From NCBI RefSeq assembly GCF_025506275.1, contig NZ_QYCP01000001.1, forward strand, positions 124,001 to 188,000: a stretch of 64,000 nt of DNA. The letters are read 5' to 3'. How positions within the stretch are numbered: the first letter of the stretch is position 1; every line of letters starts with the position of its first letter. The notes under the pieces were generated by a model that was not told the origin of the DNA, did not search any database, and saw only the letters and a program-made list of their open reading frames with translations. The translations under genes were made by a program, and so were the position numbers. The stretch comes from Brevibacterium permense (lineage in GTDB: Bacteria > Actinomycetota > Actinomycetes > Actinomycetales > Brevibacteriaceae). Positions 16,286-24,445 of this stretch are shown here, piece after piece.

Positions 16286-17308
16286 TCAGCTCTCGACACC
16301 CACGGCGACGACCATCTTGCCGAAGTTTCCGCCGGTGAGCAGGTCGTTGAAGTATTCGGGAGCCTTGTCGAGACCGGGGCGGATGTCCTCACGGAAGCGG
16401 ACCTTGCCTTCCTTGAGCCAGCCGCTCATGTCCGTAAGGAACTGCGGGGTCAGACGTTCGGCGAACTCGGTCTGGATGAACCCGCGGACCAACAGCGACT
16501 TCGTGAGGATCTGGCCCATGAGCGCACCCGAACGGTCCGGTCCCTCCGGCAGCGAAGTGAGGTTGTAGTTGGCAACGAGTCCGCACACGGGAACGCGCGC
16601 GAAGGTATTGAGCCTGGGCAGCACGGCGTTGAACACGTCTCCGCCGACGTTCTCGAAGTAGACGTCGAGTCCCTGTGGCACAGCATCTTTCAGCTCCTGC
16701 CGCAAGTTCCCGCTCCGGTGGTCCAACGCCACGTCGAAGCCGAGCTCACGCAGGTGAGCGATCTTGTCCGGTCCGCCGGCGATGCCGACGGCTGTCGCTC
16801 CCTTGATCTTCGCGATCTGTCCGACGACGGATCCGACAGGACCGGTCGCAGCGGCCACGGCCACGGTCTCGCCGGCCTTGGGCTGACCGATCTCGAGCAG
16901 ACCCGCGTACGCGGTGAACCCGGGCATGCCGAGCACACCGAGGTGAGTGGAGATCGGCGCGATCTCCGGGTCGATCTTGCGCAGGTGTCCGGTCGACTCG
17001 ACCGAATACTCCTGCCAACCGCCGTAGCCGAGCACGATCTCACCGGCGGCGAAGCCATCGGCATTGGATTCGACGACCTCGGACACGGTGGCTCCGACCA
17101 TGACATCGCCGACCTCGACGGGCTTGGCGTAGGACTTCGCGTCCGACATCCGCCCGCGCATGTACGGATCGAGCGAGAGATAGAGGGTGCGCAGCAGCAC
17201 CTGCCCCTCGCCCGGGGTCGGCACAGGCACCTCGTCGAGCAGGTAGTTCTCTGCAGTGGGAGCGCCCACGGGGCGCGAGTTCAGGCGAATCCGATGGTTG
17301 GTCGTCAT
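16286..17308 (-). CDS. NADPH-dependent oxidoreductase (CurA/leukotriene B4 dehydrogenase-like MDR)
   Basis: A 340-residue zinc-independent medium-chain reductase that reduces activated double bonds of enones or enals with NADPH. N-terminal hallmarks are LSLDPYMRGRM and the GVLGMPGFTAYAGL segment; the nucleotide-binding motif is AATGPVGSVVGQIAKI. Length and layout match the curcumin/alkenal reductase group. An AAAGGAAC site precedes ATG. It is a single-gene unit convergent with rhaB. The natural substrate is not deducible; a detoxification role for unsaturated carbonyls is the usual inference. Confidence 0.9.
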   Translation of the reverse strand: MTTNHRIRLNSRPVGAPTAENYLLDEVPVPTPGEGQVLLRTLYLSLDPYMRGRMSDAKSYAKPVEVGDVMVGATVSEVVESNADGFAAGEIVLGYGGWQEYSVESTGHLRKIDPEIAPISTHLGVLGMPGFTAYAGLLEIGQPKAGETVAVAAATGPVGSVVGQIAKIKGATAVGIAGGPDKIAHLRELGFDVALDHRSGNLRQELKDAVPQGLDVYFENVGGDVFNAVLPRLNTFARVPVCGLVANYNLTSLPEGPDRSGALMGQILTKSLLVRGFIQTEFAERLTPQFLTDMSGWLKEGKVRFREDIRPGLDKAPEYFNDLLTGGNFGKMVVAVGVES

Positions 17309-17383
17309 GGAGACGGTTCCTTTCAGCAGCAGATCATTCTTCGCTTGTGTGCTTCATTGAGGCGACAGGTGCATCCGCGACGA

Positions 17384-18226
17384 TCACCGATGCTGTCGGT
17401 CATAACAACCATTCGGAATCGCCCGATGTTCCTGATCGAACGATTTTTCTGAAACCGAGGCGGCACCCAGTCGGGCCTTCCCCACCAGATCGCGGGCCAC
17501 CGTCTCCCATTCGGGATCGAAGGCCCAACCGAAATCGCCGAGGTGGTCGAGCAGATGGCTGCCATTGTCCCGGATGATCTCCGACCACTCCTTCGGCCAC
17601 GCTCCATAGTTCGCCGCCGCGGCGAGTTCGTCGACGTCCTTGAACACGGCGCCGGTCGGGTCGAGCCGGCCGTCCTCGGCGTGCAGGGGCATAGACGCGA
17701 TCGGGAAGGTGATATCGAGGATGTGATCGCTGGTGAACAGCAAATTGTTGGTGCGACGGTGCGTGGCCTCAAGATTGATGTACCACTCAACCCGCACGCC
17801 GCCGAACTCTGGACGATCGACACCGCCCACAGCATCTTTGAGCAACACCCACACGGAGAACGGAACCTCGGGAGGGACGATCTTGAGCACCCCGCGCCCC
17901 CGCCACGTGCCCTCGACATTGATCCTCGTCGGCGCCTCGGCCAGCGGCCGGAACCGTGCCTTCAACGGCACATCGTGGGCGTTCGCGTCCTCCCACCCGA
18001 CGATGCGGGTCTCCTGTGTCGGGGTACCCCCGGCCAACCACAGGACAGAGCCCTCGGGTCCGTCGGCGATGACACGCATCGGGCGGGCCACCTCGGCGAG
18101 GTCGCGGCCGAAATCGAAACGACGGAACGTCCAGGTCACGGTCTGCCCCGGAGGCCAGTACGGCGCCTGCCCCACGGGTCTAACCTGGAACGGAGTGGGG
18201 ATCGTGAACGGATCGCGCAGGCTCAT
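17384..18226 (-). CDS. DUF402 (FomD-like) protein
   Basis: A 280-residue soluble protein. The core (about residues 120-240) matches the DUF402/FomD-like fold: a beta-rich start with VPFSVWVLLKDA, then RVEWYINLEATHRRT, LDITFP and the acidic DVDELAAAA segment. The family includes nucleotide-phosphate hydrolases and is metal-dependent, but the substrate here is unknown. The extra N-terminal half (WTFRRFDFG, VLWLAGGTP) is also seen in actinobacterial relatives. On its strand, TAGACT at 18238-18233 lies 6 bases before the ATG, so the mRNA is probably leaderless. It is divergent from the amidohydrolase gene. Confidence 0.78.
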   Translation of the reverse strand: MSLRDPFTIPTPFQVRPVGQAPYWPPGQTVTWTFRRFDFGRDLAEVARPMRVIADGPEGSVLWLAGGTPTQETRIVGWEDANAHDVPLKARFRPLAEAPTRINVEGTWRGRGVLKIVPPEVPFSVWVLLKDAVGGVDRPEFGGVRVEWYINLEATHRRTNNLLFTSDHILDITFPIASMPLHAEDGRLDPTGAVFKDVDELAAAANYGAWPKEWSEIIRDNGSHLLDHLGDFGWAFDPEWETVARDLVGKARLGAASVSEKSFDQEHRAIPNGCYDRQHR

Positions 18227-18295
18227 GCGGGCAGTCTATGCGTCGGGCATGGGCGAGCGCTGAAGACCCGGGCGGCGAGGTCATAGAGTGGGGCC
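18227..18295. promoter_or_regulatory. Divergent leaderless promoter pair
   Basis: The 69-bp gap holds two -10 boxes facing outward: TAGACT (18238-18233, minus) and TAGAGT (18284-18289, plus). Each is 6 bases from its start codon, so both mRNAs should begin at the A of ATG. Confidence 0.6.
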
Positions 18296-19291
18296 ATGGA
18301 CGACTCCGATGGTGCAGCCACTCAGACCCCCTCACCTGCCCGTACGACCGCGAATCCCGCCCCGGAGACGACGATCGGCCGGGTCGTCGAGGTCCCCGAT
18401 ACGATGACCGTTCCGCCGCGCTCCGATGCCGAGGTCCCCGACTACGTCAGCGCCCTCGGCCTACCGGGACTCGCCGACATCCACGTCCACTTCCTACCGC
18501 AGAACGTGCTCGACAAGGTGTGGGAGTACTTCGACAATGCCGCGGACAACTACGGCCGCGACTGGCCGATCAACTACCGATTCGACACGGACACCCGCCT
18601 GAATATCGTCCGCGAGCTCGGCCTGCGCGCGATCCCGGCCCTGACCTACCCACACAAACCCGGAATGGCCGCGTGGCTGAACGAATGGAACGCCGAGTTC
18701 GCCGCCGCCCACGGCGACGTCATCCACTGCGGCACCCTCTATGCCGAGCCCGAGTGCGCCGACTACGTGCCGAAGGCGCTGGCGGCCGGGGCGACGCTGT
18801 TCAAAGTCCACGTCCAGGTAGGTGTGTTCTCACCCGATGATGAGGTCCTCGACCCCGCGTGGAAGGCTCTCGAAGCAGCGCGCGTGCCCATCGTCATCCA
18901 TGCCGGATCCGCTCCCCTGGCCGGCAAGTACACCGGCCCGCAGGCGGTGGCGAACGTCCTCGAGCGGTTCCCGCAGCTGACATTCGTCATCGCCCATATG
19001 GGCATGCCCGAGTACGACGAATTCGCCGACCTCGCCGAGAGATACGACAACGTCCATCTCGACACGACGATGTTCGCCTCCGGGTATTTCTCCACCCCCG
19101 CCGAGGTGGCCCCCGACTACCGCGACCGCCTGGCCCGACTGCAGGACAAGGTCATCCTCGGCTCGGATTTCCCGAACATCCCCTACCCGTACGTCGACCA
19201 GATCTCGGGGCTCGCCGCCCTGGGCCTCGGTGACGATTGGATGCGCTCGGTGCTGTGGGCCAACGGAGCGAAGGTTCTCGGCCTCGACTGA
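18296..19291 (+). CDS. Amidohydrolase family protein (ACMSD-like metal-dependent hydrolase)
   Basis: A 331-residue TIM-barrel protein of the amidohydrolase-2 group, which hydrolyses or decarboxylates cyclic and aromatic acids. The metal-binding motif is DIHVHF (about residue 60), followed by the HAGSAPL and VIAHMG histidines and the terminal Asp in LGSDFPN. The first 40 residues are a Thr/Pro-rich extension. The start is ATG 18296; TAGAGT at 18284-18289 makes a leaderless mRNA likely. It is a single gene, divergent from the DUF402 gene and convergent with the DUF421 gene. The substrate is unknown. Confidence 0.85.
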   Translation: MDDSDGAATQTPSPARTTANPAPETTIGRVVEVPDTMTVPPRSDAEVPDYVSALGLPGLADIHVHFLPQNVLDKVWEYFDNAADNYGRDWPINYRFDTDTRLNIVRELGLRAIPALTYPHKPGMAAWLNEWNAEFAAAHGDVIHCGTLYAEPECADYVPKALAAGATLFKVHVQVGVFSPDDEVLDPAWKALEAARVPIVIHAGSAPLAGKYTGPQAVANVLERFPQLTFVIAHMGMPEYDEFADLAERYDNVHLDTTMFASGYFSTPAEVAPDYRDRLARLQDKVILGSDFPNIPYPYVDQISGLAALGLGDDWMRSVLWANGAKVLGLD

Positions 19292-19294
19292 ATC

Positions 19295-19834
19295 TCAGCT
19301 GTCTCGGGGCACCCGATCAGCGCCGACGACCCCGGTGAGCATCTCCTCGGCGATCGGGGCACCGCGCCGGATGACGCTGATCTGACCGGTCGATTCGAGG
19401 ATCACGCACGCCACCTCATCACGATTGCGGATGCCGGCAGATCGAAGTTTGGCGATGAGTTCGTCATGGTCGACGTGGCTCTTCGACAGGTTGTGCGTGA
19501 GGATCTCGGGACCGGCCATGAGCACCACCGCAGGGGAGTTCACGAAGCTGCGCACGAATCCGAAGCGTCGGCCGAATCCGCTGAGCGCCTGCAGGATCAG
19601 CAGGGTCGCCAGACCCAGGATTCCGCCCGCCAGAGTCGGTGTATCGCCGAGGATGGACCGGCCGATGATCGCACCGATCGCGATGATCGCGGCCACGTCG
19701 AAACTCGACAGACTCGCCAGCGTGCGCTGGCCGAAGATGCGCAGGAGCAGAATGATCCCGAAGTAGAAGGCCACGCATGAGACGACGATCCTGACCGCGT
19801 CGACCCAGTCGAGCCCGTATTCCATCCAATCCAT
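19295..19834 (-). CDS. DUF421/YetF-type membrane protein
   Basis: A 179-residue protein with three N-terminal membrane helices (about residues 12-90) and a cytoplasmic C-terminal domain. Family hallmarks are LRIFGQRTLASLSSFDVAAIIAIG and the small beta domain ILTHNLSKSHVDHDELIAKLR. The function of the family is not established; some Bacillus members are linked to spores and membranes. A strong GGAGGTAATC ribosome-binding site precedes the ATG. The stop lies 4 bases from that of the convergent amidohydrolase gene. Confidence 0.85.
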   Translation of the reverse strand: MDWMEYGLDWVDAVRIVVSCVAFYFGIILLLRIFGQRTLASLSSFDVAAIIAIGAIIGRSILGDTPTLAGGILGLATLLILQALSGFGRRFGFVRSFVNSPAVVLMAGPEILTHNLSKSHVDHDELIAKLRSAGIRNRDEVACVILESTGQISVIRRGAPIAEEMLTGVVGADRVPRDS

Positions 19835-19934
19835 GATTACCTCCGGAACGGATGATACCCCTGCCCTGGATTCGGGTCGCTGCGCTGGGAACCGGATCAG
19901 CGCTTCACACGGGACTCAACGCCTCATCCGGTAC

Positions 19935-20684
19935 TCAGACCGAGCGCACCCATTCGTCGACGGTCACGTCGGACATCCTCGGTGACGGTGGGATGAGTCC
20001 GTCGCGGGCCATCGGCCCGGGCAGGGGAATGCCGATGACCTTCGCACGTCTCGTACCTGCCTTCCGGGCTCTTGCCGCGGTGAGACGGCGGGCGATCTCA
20101 GCGAAGTCGCTGATCTCGGGACCGGCGACCTCGATCGTGCCGCGCTCGCGCGCGTCGATGGCTTCGGCCATCATGCGGGCCGCCTCGGCGACAGCCAGGG
20201 CCTGCACGCGCATCTTCGGCACGAAACGCAGCGGCCCGGCCTTGACCGTCATCGTGTCGACGAGTTCGAACCACTGAGCCGACCGGAACATCAGCAGCTG
20301 CTCGTCTGGGACGAGCCGGCGGAAGATCCGCTCCTGCATGGCTTTGCCCTGGTAGTAGCCCAGCAGCCGCGACTCGGCGGCCTCGGGGCGGAACGCGATC
20401 GACAGGACGACCACGGAGGTGCCGGGCTGTTCGGCGGCCGCCTCGGCGATCGAACGGGAGCTGCGAGAGAAGAAATCGATGGCTTTGCGCGCATTCGTCG
20501 TCAGCCGATTGACGCAGTCGACGAGGACGTCGCTGCCTTCGGCCGCCTCGGCGACTCCCTGACCGGTCACCGTGTCGACTCCGCTTCCGCGATGAGCGGC
20601 GATGACAGTGTGTCCGCGTTCGCGCAGCTGGGGCACCAACTGCCTGCCGAAGGTTCCAGTGGCTCCATAGACGGTGATCTGCAT
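19935..20684 (-). CDS. NmrA-like NAD(P)-binding protein
   Basis: A 249-residue atypical short-chain dehydrogenase. The N-terminal dinucleotide motif is YGATGTFGRQLV (residues 5-16). The usual Tyr-X3-Lys occurs as YYQGK, and the C-terminal part (DVTVDEWVRS) is variable. Such proteins act as NAD(P)-dependent reductases or redox sensors. AAGGG precedes the ATG. It lies between the DUF421 gene and the DUF4097 operon, all on the minus strand, with gaps of about 70-100 bases. No specific function is assignable. Confidence 0.8.
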   Translation of the reverse strand: MQITVYGATGTFGRQLVPQLRERGHTVIAAHRGSGVDTVTGQGVAEAAEGSDVLVDCVNRLTTNARKAIDFFSRSSRSIAEAAAEQPGTSVVVLSIAFRPEAAESRLLGYYQGKAMQERIFRRLVPDEQLLMFRSAQWFELVDTMTVKAGPLRFVPKMRVQALAVAEAARMMAEAIDARERGTIEVAGPEISDFAEIARRLTAARARKAGTRRAKVIGIPLPGPMARDGLIPPSPRMSDVTVDEWVRSV

Positions 20685-20752
20685 GATCGTCGACCCTTCA
20701 GACGCCGCACGGGCGGGCCCGCAGTCGAGGCCGCCCGTGCGCCGGTCGTTTC

Positions 20753-21688
20753 TCAGTTCTGGTTGACTGTGACGGTACCAGTATCGGCTGTGGCCGAGAC
20801 CGGAACGAGGATCTTGCCTTTGGCTTCCTTCGGGTCATCCGCCACATCGTACTTCTCCAGATCGGAGGCGAGGTCGACGGTGCCGTCATTGGACTTCGCG
20901 TTGATCCGGTAGAAGAAGTCCTCATCCAGCTCTTCTGAGGTGAGCTTGAGATTCGGCACCCGCATGTCGATCGAACCTTCTTCTGTCTTCGCGATGATTC
21001 CGCCGACGGGCATCGCCTGATTGGTGAAGTCGAGATCGACCGTTCCCGTCGAACTGACCACGTCGATGCGGTCGCTGACGCTGAGGTTCTCGCCTTCGAT
21101 GGCACCGACCCCGGTCTTGGCCGACACCGTCCCGAAGTCACCGTCCAGGTAGGTGGCACCCCAATCGCTCGTGGTCCGCACCTTCTGAGCCGAACCGGTC
21201 ACGTTCGCGGTTCCACCGCCGGTATCAGCGTTGATCTCGGCGAAGTCGCCGGTGACGTCGAACCGGCCGTAGTTGCCGTCGAAGTCCAGCGCAAGGTCTT
21301 TCGCCTCACTGGTCGGGATGGTGACGGTCAACCGGGTGTTCTCGAGTTTCCCGCCGTTCTTCACCGCCACCTCGGCGGTATCGGCTCGACTGTGAACCTC
21401 AAGGTTCGCGGAGCTGTCACGGGGACCGGTGCCGGTGAGCTTCACGGTCGCCTCGGCGACATCGGCGGTCTTGATGTCGACGGCACCGCCGGAGTCGAGG
21501 CCGATCTTGAGTTCTTTCATCGCTTCGGGCAGCGGTTCGGTCGAGTCGATCCGCCCGTAGTCGAGGCGGGAGGCTCCTTGAGCGGTGCTGACGACGACGG
21601 GGATGAGGAGGACGACGGCGGCGAGGATGATCAGGACCGCACGCAGACCGACGCGGGCGGATTCGCTGATGCGTACTGTGGCAGGCAT
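20753..21688 (-). CDS. DUF4097-type membrane-anchored beta-helix protein
   Basis: A 311-residue protein with one N-terminal membrane helix (about residues 15-37, RAVLIILAAVVLLIPVVV) and an extracellular domain of repeated short beta strands rich in Gly, Thr, Asp and Val, as in DUF4097 adhesin-like proteins. Start and stop codons interlock with the response regulator (TAG, one base, ATG), so it is the third gene of the kinase-regulator operon. DUF4097 proteins commonly accompany envelope-sensing two-component systems and are thought to act in cell-envelope stress responses. Confidence 0.82.
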   Translation of the reverse strand: MPATVRISESARVGLRAVLIILAAVVLLIPVVVSTAQGASRLDYGRIDSTEPLPEAMKELKIGLDSGGAVDIKTADVAEATVKLTGTGPRDSSANLEVHSRADTAEVAVKNGGKLENTRLTVTIPTSEAKDLALDFDGNYGRFDVTGDFAEINADTGGGTANVTGSAQKVRTTSDWGATYLDGDFGTVSAKTGVGAIEGENLSVSDRIDVVSSTGTVDLDFTNQAMPVGGIIAKTEEGSIDMRVPNLKLTSEELDEDFFYRINAKSNDGTVDLASDLEKYDVADDPKEAKGKILVPVSATADTGTVTVNQN

Positions 21689-21689
21689 T

Positions 21690-22334
21690 CTATGCTCCGA
21701 GGAATGTGAGGACGGCGAGGACTCGACGGTTCTCCGAGGTGTCGGCAGTGAGACCGAACTTCGTGAACACCGAGGAGATGTGCTTTTCTACGGCACCGGC
21801 ACTGAGGTACAGGGTGCGGGCGATCGCGGCGTTGGACTTGCCTTCGGCCATGAGCTGGAGGACCTCGATCTCGCGAGGGCTCAGTGTCGACAATCCGTCC
21901 TTCTTGCGCGTGCGCACGAGGATCTGGGACACGACCTCCGGGTCGAGGACGGTGCCGCCGCCTGCAACCTCGTCGACGGCGGTGAGGAAGTCTTCGACGT
22001 CGGCGACCCGGTCCTTGAGCAGGTAGCCGAAGCCGCCGGTGTTCTCGGCGATGAGTTCGGACGCGTACTGCTCTTCCACGTACTGGCTGAACACGAGGAC
22101 CTTGACGTCCGGATTCTGCTTGCGGATGAGGACGGCGGCGCGGATGCCCTCATCGGTGAACGTCGGAGGCATGCGCACGTCGATGACGGCGAGATCCGGC
22201 GGGTCGTTGTGGACGACGGCGAGGAGTTCGTTGGCGTCGGGCACGGCGGCGATGATCTCGTGACCGGCATCGGCGAGCAGTCTTTCGAGTCCGGCCCGCA
22301 GGACGGCAGAGTCTTCAGCGATTACGATGCGCAT
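21690..22334 (-). CDS. NarL/LuxR-type response regulator
   Basis: A 214-residue regulator. The receiver domain starts MRIVIAEDSAVLR and carries the phospho-acceptor Asp52 (LAVIDVRMPP). The C-terminal LuxR helix-turn-helix has LSPREIEVLQLMAEGKSNAAIA and VEKHISSVFTKF. The start at 22334 overlaps the end of the kinase gene by 13 bases, showing translational coupling; the frame stays open far upstream, but that part is antisense-like and not real. It should be phosphorylated by the kinase encoded just before it and control at least the DUF4097 gene. Confidence 0.93.
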   Translation of the reverse strand: MRIVIAEDSAVLRAGLERLLADAGHEIIAAVPDANELLAVVHNDPPDLAVIDVRMPPTFTDEGIRAAVLIRKQNPDVKVLVFSQYVEEQYASELIAENTGGFGYLLKDRVADVEDFLTAVDEVAGGGTVLDPEVVSQILVRTRKKDGLSTLSPREIEVLQLMAEGKSNAAIARTLYLSAGAVEKHISSVFTKFGLTADTSENRRVLAVLTFLGA

Positions 22335-24229
22335 GGCACCTCCACAACTACAGTCGTTGGCCCACCTGCGGGGCTGGTCAGATTCAGTGTGCCACGAGCG
22401 GCTTCGACCCGGTCGATGAGACCGGCGATGCCGGTGTGACGGCCGGTGCGGTCGACGCGTGCGCCGCCGTGGCCGTTGTCGGTGACGACGATCTGCACAC
22501 CGGTCTCGGTCGGGGCGATGAACACGCTGGCGCGAGTGGCTCCCGAGTGTTTGGTGATGTTCGTCAGGCATTCGGCGACGACGAAGTAGGACACGGCTTC
22601 GGCTTCGCGCCCGATCCGCCCCTCGAGTCGGACATCCACATCGACGGGGATCGTCGACCGGCCGGCCAGCGCCGAGACTGCGGCGTCGAGGCCGCGGTCG
22701 GTGAGCACAGCGGGGTGGATTCCGCGGGCGAGCTGACGGAGTTCGGTGACGATGCCCTTGGCTTCGGTATGGGCTTCGGCCACGAGTTCCTTCGCCCGTT
22801 CCGGATCGGAGTCGATCTTCGTCTTCGCCATGCCCAAGGTCATGGTCAGCGCGACGAGCCGGGGCTGAGCCCCGTCGTGGAGGTCGCGTTCGATGCGCAG
22901 GCGCTCCGCAGCGGCCGCCTCGATGCCGGCCATGCGGGCCCGGTCGAGTTCGGTGACCTCGGCCTGCAGTGCCACGGTGCGGGCCGGTGCGAGCAGGGCC
23001 CGATCGAGGGCGCGGTCGAGCAGCGGGGCGAACCACAGGATGGCCAGGGAGCTGGCGAGGACGATGACGGAGCCGATGGCCACACCGATGCGGGCAGGTC
23101 CGTCGATGGTTTCGCCGATGAAGAAGGTATTGACTCCCTGGGGGTTGATGGCGGCGAAGATGCCGAAGATGGATCCGCAGATTGCGGCGATGGTGCCGGC
23201 GACGACGATCAGGCCGAGGAGCATCTTGATGTAGTGGTGGGCGGTCGAGCGCCAGAAGGCACCGGATTTCACCTGCAGCCAACGGTTGTGGAGGAACCGG
23301 CCCATGCCGGGCTCGCGATTGCTGCTTTCGATCTTCGGGACGGGGATCTTATCGGAGTAGATGAGTTCGGCCCGGTAGCGTTCGGCGTTGTTCGCGCCCT
23401 GCTGGACGAGGACCCAGACGAGGAGGGCGAGGACGCCCAGACCGAGGGCGAAGATGCCGCCGATTCCGGTGAACAGCAGTCCCAGCGGGATCCACGCCCA
23501 GATCAGGGCGAGGACGGCGGAGAGCACGAGGTTCGCGACGCCGATGATTCCGGTGGGGCGTTTGGGCCAGGTGATGGGTCCGTCGGCGGGGATCTCGGTG
23601 ACCTCGTCCCGGGTCAGCGGCAGCGAACCGGTGACCGGGGCGTAAGCGACGGGGTCACGTTTGGGTTTCATCCGCCGAGGCGGCCCCGGACGCGGCATCG
23701 GCTGTGCCATCGGCATCGGCTGCGCTGTCGGCATGGGTTGTGCATGCGGCGCGGGCCGACCGAACTGGGGGCCGGGTTGTGGTGCTTGGAGCGGTCCGGG
23801 TTGAGGGGCGTGGCCGGGTGGGGTGGGGTAGTTCGGGTTGTTCGAGGGCGCGTACCCGGAGGGTGCGGCCTGAGCCGAGGGATGGGTGCGGGGGCCAGGC
23901 TGCGCAGGAGCCGTCGGATGAGTGTAGGTGACCGGTCTGGTGGGGCTCATCGGCGGGTAGTCAGGACGCTGGGCCTGTTCGCCGGCTCCCACCACTCGGG
24001 TCGAGCCCGTCGCGAACGGCACGTCGAGGTCGACGGGTTTCGTCCGGAACTCTCCTGCTTCGCGAGCGGTCGGTTCGTCGGCCGCTGCTGCCTCGACTTC
24101 GGTGGTCGGCGGTGCGTTGACGATCGCTTCGGCGCTGATTGACTCTTCGCGCTGTGGGGGTTGAGGCTCCTGCGGATCGGGGCCGAGCGGCTCCTGGTCC
24201 TGCGGGTTCTCGGGGGTCTTCTCACTCAT
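22322..24229 (-). CDS. Sensor histidine kinase with proline-rich N-terminus
   Basis: A 635-residue membrane kinase of the HisKA_3/NarX type. Residues 1 to about 215 are a Pro/Gln/Met-rich disordered cytoplasmic region with repeats such as PMPTAQPMPMAQP. Four to five membrane helices follow, in the layout of the actinobacterial putative-sensor domain. Then come the dimerisation box with phospho-acceptor His in LHDGAQPRL (about residue 450) and the ATPase motif TDNGHGGA. The ATG at 24229 has TAGCGT 7 bases upstream (24242-24237), so it is probably leaderless. First gene of the kinase-regulator-DUF4097 operon. The signal is unknown, possibly envelope stress. Confidence 0.9.
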   Translation of the reverse strand: MSEKTPENPQDQEPLGPDPQEPQPPQREESISAEAIVNAPPTTEVEAAAADEPTAREAGEFRTKPVDLDVPFATGSTRVVGAGEQAQRPDYPPMSPTRPVTYTHPTAPAQPGPRTHPSAQAAPSGYAPSNNPNYPTPPGHAPQPGPLQAPQPGPQFGRPAPHAQPMPTAQPMPMAQPMPRPGPPRRMKPKRDPVAYAPVTGSLPLTRDEVTEIPADGPITWPKRPTGIIGVANLVLSAVLALIWAWIPLGLLFTGIGGIFALGLGVLALLVWVLVQQGANNAERYRAELIYSDKIPVPKIESSNREPGMGRFLHNRWLQVKSGAFWRSTAHHYIKMLLGLIVVAGTIAAICGSIFGIFAAINPQGVNTFFIGETIDGPARIGVAIGSVIVLASSLAILWFAPLLDRALDRALLAPARTVALQAEVTELDRARMAGIEAAAAERLRIERDLHDGAQPRLVALTMTLGMAKTKIDSDPERAKELVAEAHTEAKGIVTELRQLARGIHPAVLTDRGLDAAVSALAGRSTIPVDVDVRLEGRIGREAEAVSYFVVAECLTNITKHSGATRASVFIAPTETGVQIVVTDNGHGGARVDRTGRHTGIAGLIDRVEAARGTLNLTSPAGGPTTVVVEVPCAS

Positions 24230-24330
24230 AGCAAATACGCTACGGGAGCCGCGGGCTCGCGAACAGCACGAAGACCTCCGCCCCTACGTCGGGTTTTCCC
24301 GACACCCTGTGACCGCAGACACCAACCGCA

Positions 24331-24398
24331 CATCCCTCACCCTTCGCGACGAATCACCTCGCTGCAACGAGGTGGTCTGCCACGAAGGGTGAGGGATG
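24331..24398. terminator. Nested inverted repeat between the PLP enzyme and the kinase
   Basis: Perfect 16-base arms CATCCCTCACCCTTCG (24331-24346) and its complement (24383-24398) enclose a second hairpin with arms CACCTCG (24355-24361) and CGAGGTG (24368-24374). It lies downstream of the PLP gene and upstream of the kinase promoter, both on the minus strand. It probably terminates the PLP-gene transcript; a mobile or REP-like origin is possible. Confidence 0.6.
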
Positions 24399-24445
24399 CC
24401 GAAGCACCGGGAGGAAGTGTCGCTCCCGGTACGTGATGCCGTCGG

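Noticed and set aside
22436..24142. 568-codon plus-strand frame across the sensor kinase
   Set aside because: Antisense to a complete kinase with correct motifs; Gly/Asp/Arg-rich shadow translation.
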